Positions 31,872 through 40,824 are shown, counted from the stretch's first letter. The stretch is 43,958 nucleotides of DNA from Pseudonocardia sp. CNS-004 (GCA_001942185.1 MKJV01000126.1:1-43958), one strand, 5' to 3'. The notes: generated by a model from the letters alone, not told the origin. Numbers and translations: made by a program.

Positions 31872-32925
31872 GTGACCGAGCGCGTGCTGTCCACCCGGGA
31901 GCTCAACAGGGCCGTGCTGGCGCGCCAGTTGTTGCTGGAGCGCGCCGAGCTGAGTCCCGAGCAGGCCGTCGAGCGGGTGGCCGGGCTGCAGACGCAGTAC
32001 GCCCCGTCGGGGTACGTCGGATTGTGGTCGCGGCTGGTGGTTTCCGCCGCCGGCTGCTCACGGACGCGTTGCTCGCAGGCCGGGTCGTGCAGGCGTGGGT
32101 GATGCGCTGCACGATCCACATGGTGGCGCCTGCCGACTACTGGCCGTTCACCGAGGCGGTGCGGGAGGAGCGGCGGGAGTGGTGGCGGCGCGCCCACCCG
32201 ATCTCCGGCTCGGTCGACATGCCGGCGATCGCCGCGCAGGTCCGCTCGTACGTCGCCGACGGGCCGCTGAAGCAGGCCGAGATCCAGAAGCGGCTGGCCG
32301 CAGCGGGGCATCCGCGGGAGGTGTGGCCGGGTGTGCAGCTGTGGGTCGACCTGGTGCGGGTGCCCCCGGCCGGCACGTGGGACACCCCGAGGGCCCACGT
32401 CTACGGGCCGGCCGAGCACACCGTGGCGGTCCCCGACCCCGCGCCCACCCGGGCCGCCGCCGCTGAGCTGCTCGTCGCGCGCTACCTGCGTGGGTTCGGC
32501 CCGGCCGCGCCCGCCGACATCGCCTCGTTCTGCGGGTGGAGCATCACCGCCACGCGTGCCGTGCTCTCCCGCATGTCGCTCTGCCGCCACCGCACCGAGT
32601 CGGGCGGCGAGCTGGTGGACGTGCCCGGTGCGCCGCTGCCCGAGGCTGCCACGCCCGCGCCGGTCAGGTTCCTGGGGCAGTGGGACGCCAACCTGCTCGT
32701 GCACGCTCGCGCGCGCAGATCCTGCCGGAGGAGCACCGGCCGCGGGTGTTCGCCCGGAACATCCCGCAGTCGGTGCCCACGTTCCTCGTCGACGGGCAGG
32801 TGGCGGGCACCTGGCGTTATGCGGCGGGGGAGGTGCGGTGGGAGTCGTTCCACCCGCTGGACCGCGCGGTGGAGCGGGAGGTGGCGGCCGAGGCGGGCCG
32901 GCTCGCCGCGTTCCACGTGGAGTGA
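31872..32925 (+). CDS. Winged-helix DNA-binding protein of the AlkZ/HTH_42 family, two frameshifts
   Basis: The N-terminus TRELNRAVLARQLLLERAEL is followed by VAGLQTQYAPSGYVGLWSRL, carrying the Q-x-Q motif seen in AlkZ-type DNA glycosylases. The next frame gives LLTDALLAGRVVQAWVMRCTIHMVAPADYWPF and YLRGFGPAAPADIASFCGW, the HTH_42 core. The last frame gives ILPEEHRPRVFARNIPQSVPTFLVDGQVAGTW to 32925. Bases are missing near 32045 and 32715. The repaired protein is about 352 residues. AlkZ relatives unhook interstrand crosslinks or remove bulky lesions; activity here is inferred. GTG 31872 lies 44 bp after pcaB. Confidence 0.8.
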
Positions 32926-33086
32926 TCGGCCCGGTGGCCTGCGATGGCGCGTAGCTCGGCGAGTTGCCGTTCCTGCTCGCGGTCGCGGTAGTCGCCGGAG
33001 AACCCGGCGGCGGGGTCGCCCGGGCGCACGATCGAGAGTGCGACGACGGCGGCGACGAGGACGAGGACGATGATCGCGGTGGTCAT
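32817..33086 (-). CDS. Small single-helix membrane protein
   Basis: An 89-residue frame starts at ATG 33086 with one clear N-terminal membrane segment (TAIIVLVLVAAVVALSIV), then a charged region YRDREQERQLAELRAIAGH. Its 3' part runs antisense to the end of the AlkZ-like gene, and that tail is Ser/Ala-rich and may be out of frame. The true protein may be only about 50 residues. No family is recognised. It is divergent from the GlxA/AraC gene. Confidence 0.45.
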   Translation of the reverse strand: MTTAIIVLVLVAAVVALSIVRPGDPAAGFSGDYRDREQERQLAELRAIAGHRADHSTWNAASRPASAATSRSTARSSGWNDSHRTSPAA

Positions 33087-33170
33087 GGCAGTAAGTTTGC
33101 GCCCGGCAATATGTCGCCGACAGTGGCAGAACTGACTACCTCAGTCAAAATCCTGCCTATACTGCGTCGC

Positions 33171-34133
33171 ATGTTGTCCACGGTCGCCGCGCTGGTGATC
33201 CCCCCGATCACCCCCTTCGAGTTCGGCACGATCTGCGAGGTCTTCGGCATCGACCGCACCGACGACGGAGTGCCGTTCACCGAGCTGAGGGTGTGCGGCG
33301 AGGTGGCGGGCCGGCCGATCCGGACGTCGGTCGGCGCCGACATGGTGCCCTCGCACGGTCTCGACGGGTTGCGCGGCGCGGACGTCGTGGCGATCTCGGC
33401 GACGCGGGCCCGGGAGTTCTCCGACGAGGTACTCGACGCGGTGCGCGATGCCGCGGCGGCCGGCAGCACGCTGCTCAGCGTGTGCTCGGGCGCGTTCGTG
33501 CTCGGCGCGGCCGGCCTGCTCGACGACCGGCCGTGCACCACCCACTGGGACACGGCCGACGAGCTGCGCGAACGGTACCCGCGCGCCCGCATCGACCCGG
33601 ACGTGCTCTACGTCGACGACGGCAACCTGATCACCAGTGCGGGCACCGCCGCCGGTATCGACGCCTGCCTGCACCTGGTGCGCCGCGAGCTCGGCAGCGC
33701 CGCGGTCAACGTGATCGCGCGGCGGATGGTCGTGCCGCCGCAGCGCGACGGCGGGCAGCGCCAGTACATCGAGCAGCCGGTGCCGGAGTGCCGGTCCGAC
33801 GGGCTGGCGCCGGTGCTGGACTGGGTGCTCGAGCACCTGGAGGTCGAGCACGCGGTGTCCGACCTCGCGCGTCGCGCCCGGATGTCCGACCGCAGCTTCG
33901 CCCGCCGTTTCGTGGCCGAGACCGGCACCACCCCCCACAAGTGGCTCACGCTGCAGCGGGTGCTGCGGGCCCAGCGGCTGCTGGAGGACACCGACCTCGG
34001 CATCGACGACATCGCCGGGCGCTGCGGCTTCGGCAGCGCCGCGCTGCTGCGCCACCACTTCCGCAAAGTGGTCGGGGTGGCGCCGATGGACTTCCGCCGC
34101 ACGTTCGCCGCCCGTACTAGGGTCGGGGTGTGA
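33171..34133 (+). CDS. GlxA-family transcriptional regulator (DJ-1/PfpI domain plus AraC HTH)
   Basis: This 320-residue protein starts with a DJ-1/PfpI-like domain: VAALVIPPITPFEFGTICEVFG, then the elbow TLLSVCSGAFVLGAAGLLDD and TTHWDTADELRERYP. The C-terminal AraC domain has two helix-turn-helix units: AVSDLARRARMSDRSFARRFVAETG and IDDIAGRCGFGSAALLRHHFRKVVG. Members sense small amines or other ligands. ATG 33171 is used; ACTGA-N5-TCAGT (33131-33145) in its leader could be an operator. The stop overlaps the crotonase start by 4 bp (GTGA at 34130-34133). Confidence 0.93.
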   Translation: MLSTVAALVIPPITPFEFGTICEVFGIDRTDDGVPFTELRVCGEVAGRPIRTSVGADMVPSHGLDGLRGADVVAISATRAREFSDEVLDAVRDAAAAGSTLLSVCSGAFVLGAAGLLDDRPCTTHWDTADELRERYPRARIDPDVLYVDDGNLITSAGTAAGIDACLHLVRRELGSAAVNVIARRMVVPPQRDGGQRQYIEQPVPECRSDGLAPVLDWVLEHLEVEHAVSDLARRARMSDRSFARRFVAETGTTPHKWLTLQRVLRAQRLLEDTDLGIDDIAGRCGFGSAALLRHHFRKVVGVAPMDFRRTFAARTRVGV

Positions 34134-34929
34134 GCGAGGAGGCGAGCGCCGATGCAGTGCTCGCCGAGCGCGACGGCGACGGTGTCCTCACCCTCACCTT
34201 CAACCGCGCGGAGCGGCGCAACGGCTGGGCAGAGGACCTGCAGAAGGGCTACGTGCAGCGGCTCTCGGAGGCCGCGGCCGACGAGCGGGTACGCGCCGTG
34301 GTCGTCACCGGTGCGGGCACCACGTTCTGCCCGGGCGCCGACATCTCCCGGCTCGGGAGGCTGGGGGAGGAGGGTGCGCGGCTGCCCCACCAGCCCGTCG
34401 ACGTGCAGCGGAGCTTCCCGAAGCCGCTGATCGCCGCGATCAACGGTGCGTGCGCGGGCGTCGGGCTCGTCCAGGCGCTGTTCTGCCACGTCCGGTTCGC
34501 CGCCGACACAGCCCGGTTCTCCACCGCGTTCGCCCGCCGCGGGCTCGTCGCCGAGTACGGCATCGCCTGGACGCTCACCCGGCTCGTCGGGCAGGAGCGC
34601 GCGCTCGACCTGCTGCTCTCGGCCCGCACCTTCGAGGCCGCGGAGGCGCGGGAGCTGGGCATCGTCGGCCGGGTCGTCCCGCGCGAGGAGGTGCTCGGCG
34701 CCGCCCAGGCCTACGCCCGCGACCTCGCACAGCACTGCAGCCCGCGCGCGATGGCCACGATCGCGGCCCAGGTGCGCGAGGCGCAGGACACCACGTTCGA
34801 GGAGGCGCTGCAGGCTCGTACGAGCACGTCGACCGGTTCGTCGGGTCGGCCGACCTGCGAGAGGGGGTGGCCTCCTTCGTCGAGCGGCGCCCGCCACGGT
34901 TCGCGCCGCTCGGTCCTTCCCCGGACTGA
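34130..34929 (+). CDS. Enoyl-CoA hydratase/isomerase (crotonase) family protein, one frameshift
   Basis: The crotonase fold is evident. Oxyanion-hole segments are AGTTFCPGADISRLG and NGACAGVGLVQALFCHVRFAAD, with FARRGLVAEYGIAWTLTRLVG supplying the acidic position. The frame breaks near 34812 after FEEALQ. CAGGCTCGTAC lacks one G of CAGGGCTCGTAC, and SYEHVDRFVGSADLREGVASF continues to 34929. The repaired length is about 266 residues. The substrate CoA ester is unknown. GTG 34130 overlaps the GlxA/AraC stop by 4 bp, so regulator and enzyme are co-translated, which is unusual for a local regulator and its target. Confidence 0.9.
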
Positions 34930-34957
34930 CACCTCCCCCACCACAGGAGATGACCAC

Positions 34958-36309
34958 ATGCAGCAGCGACAGGCCCGGGTCGCGGTGATCGGAGCGGGCC
35001 CGTCCGGGCTGTACGCCGCCGCCGCGCTGCTGGCCGCCGACCGGCCGGTCGGCGTCGACGTGCTGGACCGGCTCCCGGCGCCTACGGGCTCGTCCGCTAC
35101 GGCGTGGCGCCCGACCACGTGAAGATGAAGTCCGTCATCCGCGTGTTGCAGAAGCCCTTCGACCCGGCCCAGATCGAGTTCCTGGGAAACGTGCGCGTCG
35201 GTGAGGGTGGCGTGCCGCTCGACGTCGTGCGGCAGCACTACCACGCCGTCGTCCACGCCACCGGCAGCTCGGTGGACCGCGCGCTGGGCATCCCCGGTGA
35301 GGAGCTGGCCGGCTCGCTCGGCTCGGGCGCGTTCGTCAGCTGGTACTGCGGCCACCCCGACCACACGAAGCTGCAGCCCCTGCTCGACCATCCGGGCGTC
35401 GCCGTCGTCGGTGCCGGCAACGTGGCACTGGACGTCGCGCGGGTGCTGGCGAAGACCGCCGACGAGATGGCGGCGACCGACATCCCCGACCCGGTCCTGG
35501 ACGTCCTGCGCTCGAGCGCGGTCCGCGACATCCACGTGCTGATCCGGCGGGGGCCCCAGCACATCCGCTTCACCCCCGCGGAGCTGCGCCAGATCGGCGA
35601 GCTGGCGGGCGCCGACGTGCTCGTGCACGACGACGGGCTGCTCGCCGCTGGTGTCGAGGCGCCGGAGGACCGCAGGCACCGGCAGATGCTCGACATGCTC
35701 GCCGAGTGGTCGGCCACCGAGCCCGCGGGCAAGCCACGGCGGATCCACCTGCGTTTCCTGCGTTCCCCGGTGCGGATCATCGGCACCGGAGGCCGGGTCG
35801 GTGGACTGGTGGTCGAGCGCAACACGATCCGCGACGGCCGCGTCGTCGGCACCGGCGAGCAGGAGACGATCGACGTCGGGCTCGTCGTGCGGGCGATCGG
35901 CTACGACGCGGAACCCATCCCCGGGCTGCCGTTCGACCCCGCCACCGGCACCGTCCCGAACGAGGGCGGCCGCGTGCTGCGCGACGGGAGGCCGGTGCCG
36001 GGCGCGTACGTCACGGGCTGGATCAAGCGCGGCCCCACCGGCGTGATCGGCACCAACAAGGCCGACGCCGTCGAGACGGTGGCCGCGCTGCTGGAAGATC
36101 TTCCCGGGCTGCCCGAGCCGGCCCACCCCGACCCGGCGGAGTTCCGGGCCGCGCTGGCCGCCCACGGCGTGCGACCCGTCGACTGGACGGCGTGGCTGCG
36201 GGTCGACGCGGAGGAGGTGCGCCGCGGCGGGCTGCGGGGGGCGGAGCGGGTGAAGGTCGCGGAGCTCGCCGAGATGCTGGACGCGGCGCACGGTGCGACC
36301 ACCGGCTGA
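34958..36309 (+). CDS. fprA: NADPH-ferredoxin (adrenodoxin-like) reductase, one frameshift
   Basis: The FAD motif RVAVIGAGPSGLYAAAALLA opens the protein. One base is missing near 35083, after which LVRYGVAPDHVKMKSVIRVL continues; GCGCCTACGGG should read GCGCCCTACGGG, giving APYGLVRYG. The NADPH motif is VAVVGAGNVALDVARVLAK, and the terminal GYVTGWIKRGPTGVIGTNK-like segment (AYVTGWIKRGPTGVIGTNKA) is the family hallmark. About 450 residues match mycobacterial FprA. It passes electrons from NADPH to ferredoxins, for example for P450s or ferredoxin-dependent enzymes. ATG 34958 follows AGGAGA by 7 nt. Confidence 0.9.
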
Positions 36310-36335
36310 TCAGGTGGTCGGCAGGCTCCCGCGGA

Positions 36336-36729
36336 TCACCGGACGTTGCCGGCGACCCTCTCGACGTGCAGCCGGACGATGACCCGCTCGACCTCCGGAC
36401 TCCGGGGCGGCGTCCTCACCGAGGTACTTGTGGCTGAGGATCTTCGGCAGCGTCCTGCCCGGGTCCGCGGTGATCGTCACGGTGCCGCGCAGCTGGGTGT
36501 GCCGGTAGGGGTCGCGCGCGTCGCTGATCGAGACGCTCGCGCGGGGGTCCCGCCGCAGGTTGCGAACCTTCTTCCGGTCCTCGGTCGCGCTGAACACGAG
36601 TGCGTCGCCGTCCAGGCCGACCCAGACGATCGATGTCTGCGGACCGCCGTCCGGGTCGAGCGTCGCCACCGTCGCGAAGTTCGGCCCGTCGATCAGGGCG
36701 CGAACGTCGGCCGAGAGAGTGAGTGCCAT
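36336..36729 (-). CDS. PPOX-class F420-dependent enzyme, one frameshift near the end
   Basis: About 130 residues with the TIGR03618-like pattern ALTLSADVRALIDGPNFATVATLDPDGGPQTSIVWVGLDGD and VRNLRRDPRASVSISD. The open frame ends at 36310 with a Pro/Arg-rich tail. One added base near 36395 (GAGTCCGG to GAGTCCCGG) gives the expected EVERVIVRLHVERVAGNVR and a stop at 36336. It likely uses F420H2 to reduce a small substrate or protects against oxidants. It is convergent with fprA. Confidence 0.85.
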
Positions 36730-36787
36730 GTGAGGGCGAACCGTCGTCGGTGTGATCGCATTCCGGGGCGCTGACGGCCCCACCGGG

Positions 36788-37639
36788 TCAGGCCGCGAGC
36801 AGGCGGGCGCCCTCGGCCAGCCGGGCGAGGTCGTCGTCGGTCCACGGCGTGCGGGTGATGACGCCGACGTGCTCGGCGCCCAGCTCGCCCAGCGCCGCGC
36901 AGCGTTCGGCGAACGCGGCGGGCGTCTCGTCCGGGTGCAGGGCGGTGCCGACGGTGGTTTCGATCTCCGCCCGGGGCCGGCCGGCGTCCTCACACGCCTG
37001 CGCGAGGACGTCGAGCTTGCGGCGCAGCGTGACGCCCCCGTCGGGGATGTCGAAGAGGTTGCACGCGTCGGCGTAGCGGGCCACCAGCGGCAGCGTCTTC
37101 TTCTCCCCGGCCCCACCGACGAGGATGCGCGGCCGCCGGGCCGGGGTGGGGTGGTTCAGCGGTCGCCCGGCACGCACGTGCCTGCCCTCGAACGCCGTGT
37201 CGTCGCCCGCGAACATCCGGTGGGCCAGCTGCAGCGTGTCCTCCAGCCGCTCGAACCGCTCGGCGAGCGGCGGCATGGGAATGCCCATCTGCGCCGCCTC
37301 CTGCTCGTGGTACCCCGTGCCGACGCCGAGCCAGGCGCGCCCGCCCGACAGCGTGGCGAGCGTGCTGACCGCCTTGATCAGGAGGGTGGGCGGCCGGAAC
37401 GTGACCGGGCTGACCATGGCGCCCAGCCGGACCCGCTCGCTGCGCGCCGCGAGCCAGCCGAGCGTCGTGTAGGCCTCCAGGTGCGGGTCGGTGGGCTCGG
37501 TGCCGGGGGCGTACTGGACGAGGTGGTCGGCGACCCAGACCGTGTCGATCCCGCCGTCGTCCGCGGCGCGCACGATCCGGTCCAGCGGGGTGTGGCCGGC
37601 GTCGGCCGGGAACTGGGTGATGCTCAGGCTGACACGCAT
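36788..37639 (-). CDS. LLM-class F420-dependent oxidoreductase
   Basis: This 283-residue protein has the bacterial-luciferase TIM-barrel pattern. It shows DRIVRAADDGGIDTVWVADHL, LGAMVSPVTFRPPTLLIKAVSTLATLSGGRAWLGVGTG, then EAAQMGIPMPPLAERFERLEDTL and PRILVGGAGEKKTLPLVARYADACNL. That order matches F420-dependent members. ATG 37639 is chosen because MRVSLSITQFP begins the first strand. It follows the PPOX gene arrangement on the same strand with about 58 bp between. A strong hairpin lies upstream at 37708-37751. Confidence 0.92.
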   Translation of the reverse strand: MRVSLSITQFPADAGHTPLDRIVRAADDGGIDTVWVADHLVQYAPGTEPTDPHLEAYTTLGWLAARSERVRLGAMVSPVTFRPPTLLIKAVSTLATLSGGRAWLGVGTGYHEQEAAQMGIPMPPLAERFERLEDTLQLAHRMFAGDDTAFEGRHVRAGRPLNHPTPARRPRILVGGAGEKKTLPLVARYADACNLFDIPDGGVTLRRKLDVLAQACEDAGRPRAEIETTVGTALHPDETPAAFAERCAALGELGAEHVGVITRTPWTDDDLARLAEGARLLAA

Positions 37640-37680
37640 GCGCACGAACGATAGAGCTCGAGACCCGCGAGAAGGCCAAC

Positions 37681-37775
37681 CAGACCGCGACTCGGCCGCG
37701 CTCAGACCGCGACTCGCGGGGATGGGGGTCCCCACCTCCCCGCGAGTCGCGCTGTCGATGCGCGTGAGTCGCGCT
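37681..37775. repeat. Strong hairpin with repeated GCGACTC/GAGTCGC octamers
   Basis: Arms CGCGACTCGCGGGGA (37708-37722) and its exact reverse complement (37737-37751) enclose TGGGGGTCCCCACC, which can itself pair (TGGGG/CCCCA). The motif GCGACTC or its complement also occurs at about 37687-37693 and 37768-37774. It lies between the 3' end of the small ACT-like gene and the start of the LLM gene, so it may terminate the former. The density of repeats suggests a dispersed intergenic repeat. Confidence 0.7.
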
Positions 37776-37788
37776 CCGGGTGTGCGCG

Positions 37789-38063
37789 TCAGCAGGGTTC
37801 GACGGACACGACCGCGGGCACGTCGCCGAGGCGGTCGGCGAACGTGTCGCACTCGGCCGCCGTCAGCGACACGGTGCAGGTGACCGAGCTGTACGGGACG
37901 CCGTCGCGGACGTCGACCGTGAAGTCGCGCACGGGGAAGCCGCACGCGCACAGCGCGGTGCCGATGTCGAGGACACCCTGCATGCCGCCGGTGTCACGAT
38001 CTCGTGACGGCGCTGGAGGCGCGGGGCCCAGGTGGTGCGGGGGGAGTGGTCGAGAACGGTCAT
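37789..38063 (-). CDS. Small ACT-like protein of unknown function, one frameshift
   Basis: The frame starts at ATG 38063 with MTVLDHSPRTTWAPRLQRRHEIVTPAA and breaks near 37985. It continues as MQGVLDIGTALCACGFPVRDFTVDV and ends VPAVVSVEPC. The strand-helix-strand order with GVLDIGTALCACGFPV resembles an ACT-type ligand domain, but the family is not certain. Read alone, the C-terminal 64 residues have their own ATG (37983). One missing G (GGGCATG) joins the parts into about 91 residues. 38064-38311 (248 bp) holds no gene I can support. Confidence 0.6.
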
Positions 38064-38311
38064 CGTTCGGCTCCGGGGTTCCACGGGTGGTGGGCGCCGA
38101 GCCAGGCCTCGGTGGGCAGGGGGGAGCGGGGCGCGCCGGCGACCTGGCTCAGCCGACGCGCGGCCGTACTGCCGCGGTGAGGACGAGGGCGATGCGCACG
38201 TCGTCGAGGGTAACCCGGGTCACGTCCCCGTCACGCACCGGCCCGGGTGTGTCGGCGTCGAGCACCTCCGAATCGGTCCGGCGTCGCGGTGGTGCCGGTA
38301 CTCTCCCCGGC

Positions 38312-38728
38312 ATGGCTGCGGGTGACGACATCGAGAAGCGGGTGGCTGCGCTCGAGGTGCGCCTCGGCCAGGTGTCGGCCGAGGTTCACGCGGCACGCGA
38401 CGACGCCGCGGCAGCGCGCCACCTGGCCGCCGCGCGTGACCGGGACATCGCCGACCTCGGGGTCAAGGTCGACGCCAACCGCTCGGCGATCAACGCACTC
38501 GGCGAGCAGACGCGGGAACGGTTCGATGCGGTCGACCGCCGGTTCGACGCGGTCGACCGCCGGTTCGACGCGTTGGATCGCAAGGTCGACGACGGGTTCC
38601 GGCGCATCGACGAGGAGTTCCGCAAGGTCGACGACGGGTTCATCGAGATGCGCGGCAAGTTCGACGCGACGGCGGCTGGGCTCGACCGGATCGTCACACT
38701 CCTCGAGGAGCGGGGCGACCGCCGCTAA
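38312..38728 (+). CDS. Coiled-coil protein of unknown function
   Basis: This 138-residue protein is almost entirely helical and has no membrane segment. It opens AAGDDIEKRVAALEVRLGQVSAEV, a typical heptad coil. Residues about 70-120 repeat a seven-residue unit FDAVDRR four to five times (FDAVDRRFDAVDRRFDALDRK, then DDGFRRIDEEFRKVDDGF). At DNA level two 21-bp copies are identical. I do not recognise the family; similar heptad proteins occur near surface or toxin loci, but nothing here proves that. Its stop overlaps the DrrB-like stop by 4 bp, tail to tail. Confidence 0.75.
   Translation: MAAGDDIEKRVAALEVRLGQVSAEVHAARDDAAAARHLAAARDRDIADLGVKVDANRSAINALGEQTRERFDAVDRRFDAVDRRFDALDRKVDDGFRRIDEEFRKVDDGFIEMRGKFDATAAGLDRIVTLLEERGDRR
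38528..38590 (+). repeat. 21-bp tandem repeats encoding heptad units
   Basis: GCGGTCGACCGCCGGTTCGAC is present twice in perfect tandem (38528-38548 and 38549-38569). A diverged third copy follows at 38570-38590. Each encodes the seven-residue unit A-V-D-R-R-F-D. Confidence 0.85.
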
Positions 38729-39525
38729 CGCACGAGCTTGCCCATCACCGATGCGGCCCCGATGATCCCGAGCACGGCGGCCCGACGAGCACACCGAAGT
38801 CGGCCCACAGGTTCGCGGGGCCCGACGAGCAGGCCGCGCAGGGCGTTCACCAGGTAGGTCAGCGGGTTCACCTGGCTGATCACCTGCAGCCACGTCGGCA
38901 TGATCTCGATGGGTAAAGGGCGTTGGAGGCGAAGAACAGCGGCATCGTCATGAGCTGGCCGACGCCCATCAGCCGGTCGCGGGTCTGGGCGATGCCGGCG
39001 ATCGCCATGGACAGGCAGGCGAAGAAGCCGCCGCTGAGCACGAGGCGACGGCGGCGGCGAGCAGTTTGAGCGGGTTGACGGTGATCTCGACCCCGAGCAG
39101 CAGCGCCACCGGCACGAGGACCACGACCGGGGCGAACCCGCGCAGGCCCGCCGCGAACGCTTGGCCATGATGATCGCGGCGCGCGGGGTGGGCGTGACCA
39201 TCACCTTCGTGAGGATCCCCGCGTCGCGTTCCCAGATGATCTGGATCCCGAAGAAGATCGCGACGAACAGTGCGGACTGCGCGAGGATCCCGGGCGTCAG
39301 GTAGGCGAGGTAGGGCAGGTCGCCGGTGGGGATCGCCCGGATCCGGCTGAAGATCTGCCCGAAGACGAGCAGCCACAGCACGGGCTGCACCATGCGGGTG
39401 AAGAGCTCGGTGTGGTCGCTGCGCAGCTTCTGCAGCTCGACGGTGCTGAGTGCGGCGGTGCGCACGGCGAGCAGGCGGACGGGCTCAGCCCAGCTTGCGC
39501 GCGGTCGTTCGACTGCGACGGACAT
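38725..39525 (-). pseudogene. ABC-2 type transporter permease (DrrB-like), several frameshifts
   Basis: The start MSVAVERPRASW leads into LRSDHTELFTRMVQPVLWLLVFGQIF and YLTPGILAQSALFVAIFFG, the DrrB/ABC-2 pattern with about six membrane helices. The frame is broken near 39165, 39048, 38911, 38818 and 38785. Expected pieces such as AFAAGLRGFAPVVVLVPVALLLGV and PIEIMPTWLQVISQVNPLTYLVNALRGLL appear in sequence order in alternating frames, and each break fits one lost C or G. It would form an efflux pump with the ATPase encoded just upstream (41-bp overlap). It is marked broken here, but is probably intact in the organism. Confidence 0.8.
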
Positions 39526-40291
39526 TCCGCACCCCCTCGGCGCTGTGATCTTCGAGGCCGGCCCCGGCGTACCGGCGGAAGACGTCCTCGAGCGTGGCCT
39601 CCGGGCCGATGCCGGCGCGGAGTTCGGTGGGGGAGCCGACGGCCTGCAGCCTGCCGTGGTGCATGAGCGCCACGGTGTCGCACAGCTCGTCGGCCTCCTC
39701 CATGTAGTGGGTGGTGAGCAGGACGGTCATGCCGTGGTCGGCCTGCATCTGGCGGACCCGTTCCCACACGCCGGCCCGGGCGATCGGGTCGAGCCCGACG
39801 GTCGGCTCGTCGAGCACCAGCAGGTCGGGCCGGTTCACGAGGGCCTGTGCGAGCTCGAGCCTGCGGATCATCCCGCCGGAGTAACTGCCTGCGCGGCGGT
39901 CGGCGACGGAGAGCAGGTCCATCGCGTCCAGCGCGTCGTCGACGCGGGCCGCCCGCTCGGCCCGCGGCACGTCGAACAGCCGCGCGAACCACGTGACGTT
40001 CTGCCGCCCGGTGAGCGCGGCCTCGATGGAGAGCTGCTGGGGCACGTAGCCCAGGTGCCTGCGGACGTCGAGCGCCCGGCGGCGGATGTCGAGGCCGAAG
40101 ATGCGGACGCTGCCCTGCTGCGCCGGTAGCAGCGTGTTCAGCACCCGGATCGTGGTGGTCTTGCCCGCGCCGTTGGGTCCGAGCAGGCCGAACACCTCGC
40201 CCGCCGCGATCTGCAGGTCGAGGTGGTCGACGGCCACGGTCTCGCCGAACCGGTGCACCAGGCCGGTGCATTCCACCGCGAGCGTCGTCAT
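39485..40291 (-). CDS. ABC transporter ATP-binding protein (DrrA-like, daunorubicin resistance family)
   Basis: This 268-residue protein has all ATPase motifs: Walker A GLLGPNGAGKTTTIRVL, Q-loop VPQQL, signature SYSGGMIRRLELAQAL, Walker B LLVLDEPTVGLDPIARAGVW and the H-loop TTHYMEEAD. The C-terminal DrrA-like tail PTELRAGIGPEATLEDVFRRYAG is present. It powers export with the DrrB-like permease. ATG 40291 overlaps the MarR stop by 4 bp (ATGA at 40288-40291). The order marR-drrA-drrB suggests a drug-responsive efflux operon. Confidence 0.95.
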   Translation of the reverse strand: MTTLAVECTGLVHRFGETVAVDHLDLQIAAGEVFGLLGPNGAGKTTTIRVLNTLLPAQQGSVRIFGLDIRRRALDVRRHLGYVPQQLSIEAALTGRQNVTWFARLFDVPRAERAARVDDALDAMDLLSVADRRAGSYSGGMIRRLELAQALVNRPDLLVLDEPTVGLDPIARAGVWERVRQMQADHGMTVLLTTHYMEEADELCDTVALMHHGRLQAVGSPTELRAGIGPEATLEDVFRRYAGAGLEDHSAEGVRNVRRSRTTARKLG

Positions 40292-40776
40292 CGGGCACGT
40301 TCCAGGTGGCGCAGCTGCTCGGCCAGCGCTTCCATGGCGTCGATCCCGGCGGCGAGATCTTCCAGCTGGCGCGGGGTGAGCCGGTCGAGTGCCTCGTGCA
40401 GCAGCCCGCGCCTGCGGGCCCGGGCCGCGTCGATGGCAGCCTGGGTGGGGGCGGTGAGGGTGAGCCTGCCGACCCTGCGGTCGCGGGGATCGGTCTCGCG
40501 CACCAGCATCCCCGCGCCGACGAGCTGCGTGACGATCGTGGACACGCTGTTGGGGGCGAGGCCCAGCTCGTCGGCGATCTCGGCGACCGATCTGCCCGTG
40601 CGCCTGCCCACCGCGAGGAGCACCTCGCGCTGCGCCATCGAGACATCGAGCTGGGTGTCCGACCCGCCGGTGACGACCGGCCCGGTGAGCCTCCGCAGCA
40701 GCCTGCGCACGGCGCCTGCCGCGGGCATCAGCGTCTCGGACACGGCGTCCGCCGTCGCCGCGGTGGGAGTGATCAT
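40288..40776 (-). CDS. MarR-family transcriptional regulator
   Basis: This 162-residue protein has the MarR winged helix: SMAQREVLLAVGRRTGRSVAEIADELGLAPNSVSTIVTQLVGAGMLVRETDPRDRRVGRLTLT, here cited as separate segments MAQREVLLAVG, IADELGLAPNSVSTIV and DPRDRRVGRL. The wing residues DPRDRR are typical. It probably represses its own operon with the DrrAB-like pump; an inverted repeat CTCTG-AAG-CAGAG sits 16 bp upstream. ATG 40776 is used. Confidence 0.93.
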   Translation of the reverse strand: MITPTAATADAVSETLMPAAGAVRRLLRRLTGPVVTGGSDTQLDVSMAQREVLLAVGRRTGRSVAEIADELGLAPNSVSTIVTQLVGAGMLVRETDPRDRRVGRLTLTAPTQAAIDAARARRRGLLHEALDRLTPRQLEDLAAGIDAMEALAEQLRHLERAR

Positions 40777-40791
40777 GCGGCCAGCATATAC

Positions 40792-40804
40792 CTCTGAAGC
40801 AGAG
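40792..40804. promoter_or_regulatory. Candidate MarR operator
   Basis: CTCTG-AAG-CAGAG is a perfect 5-bp inverted repeat just upstream of the marR ATG. On the minus strand it is followed by TATATG, which could be a -10 element. Autoregulation of the marR-drrAB operon is the likely use. Confidence 0.55.
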
Positions 40805-40824
40805 TAGATCTGGGACAGAGCGGT

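Noticed and set aside
37993..38008. Palindrome GTCACGA-TC-TCGTGAC as an operator
   Set aside because: It falls within the inferred coding region of the small ACT-like gene, with no promoter nearby.
38149..38331. A 60-codon minus-strand ORF
   Set aside because: It overlaps the start of the coiled-coil gene and shows no family pattern or clear ribosome site.
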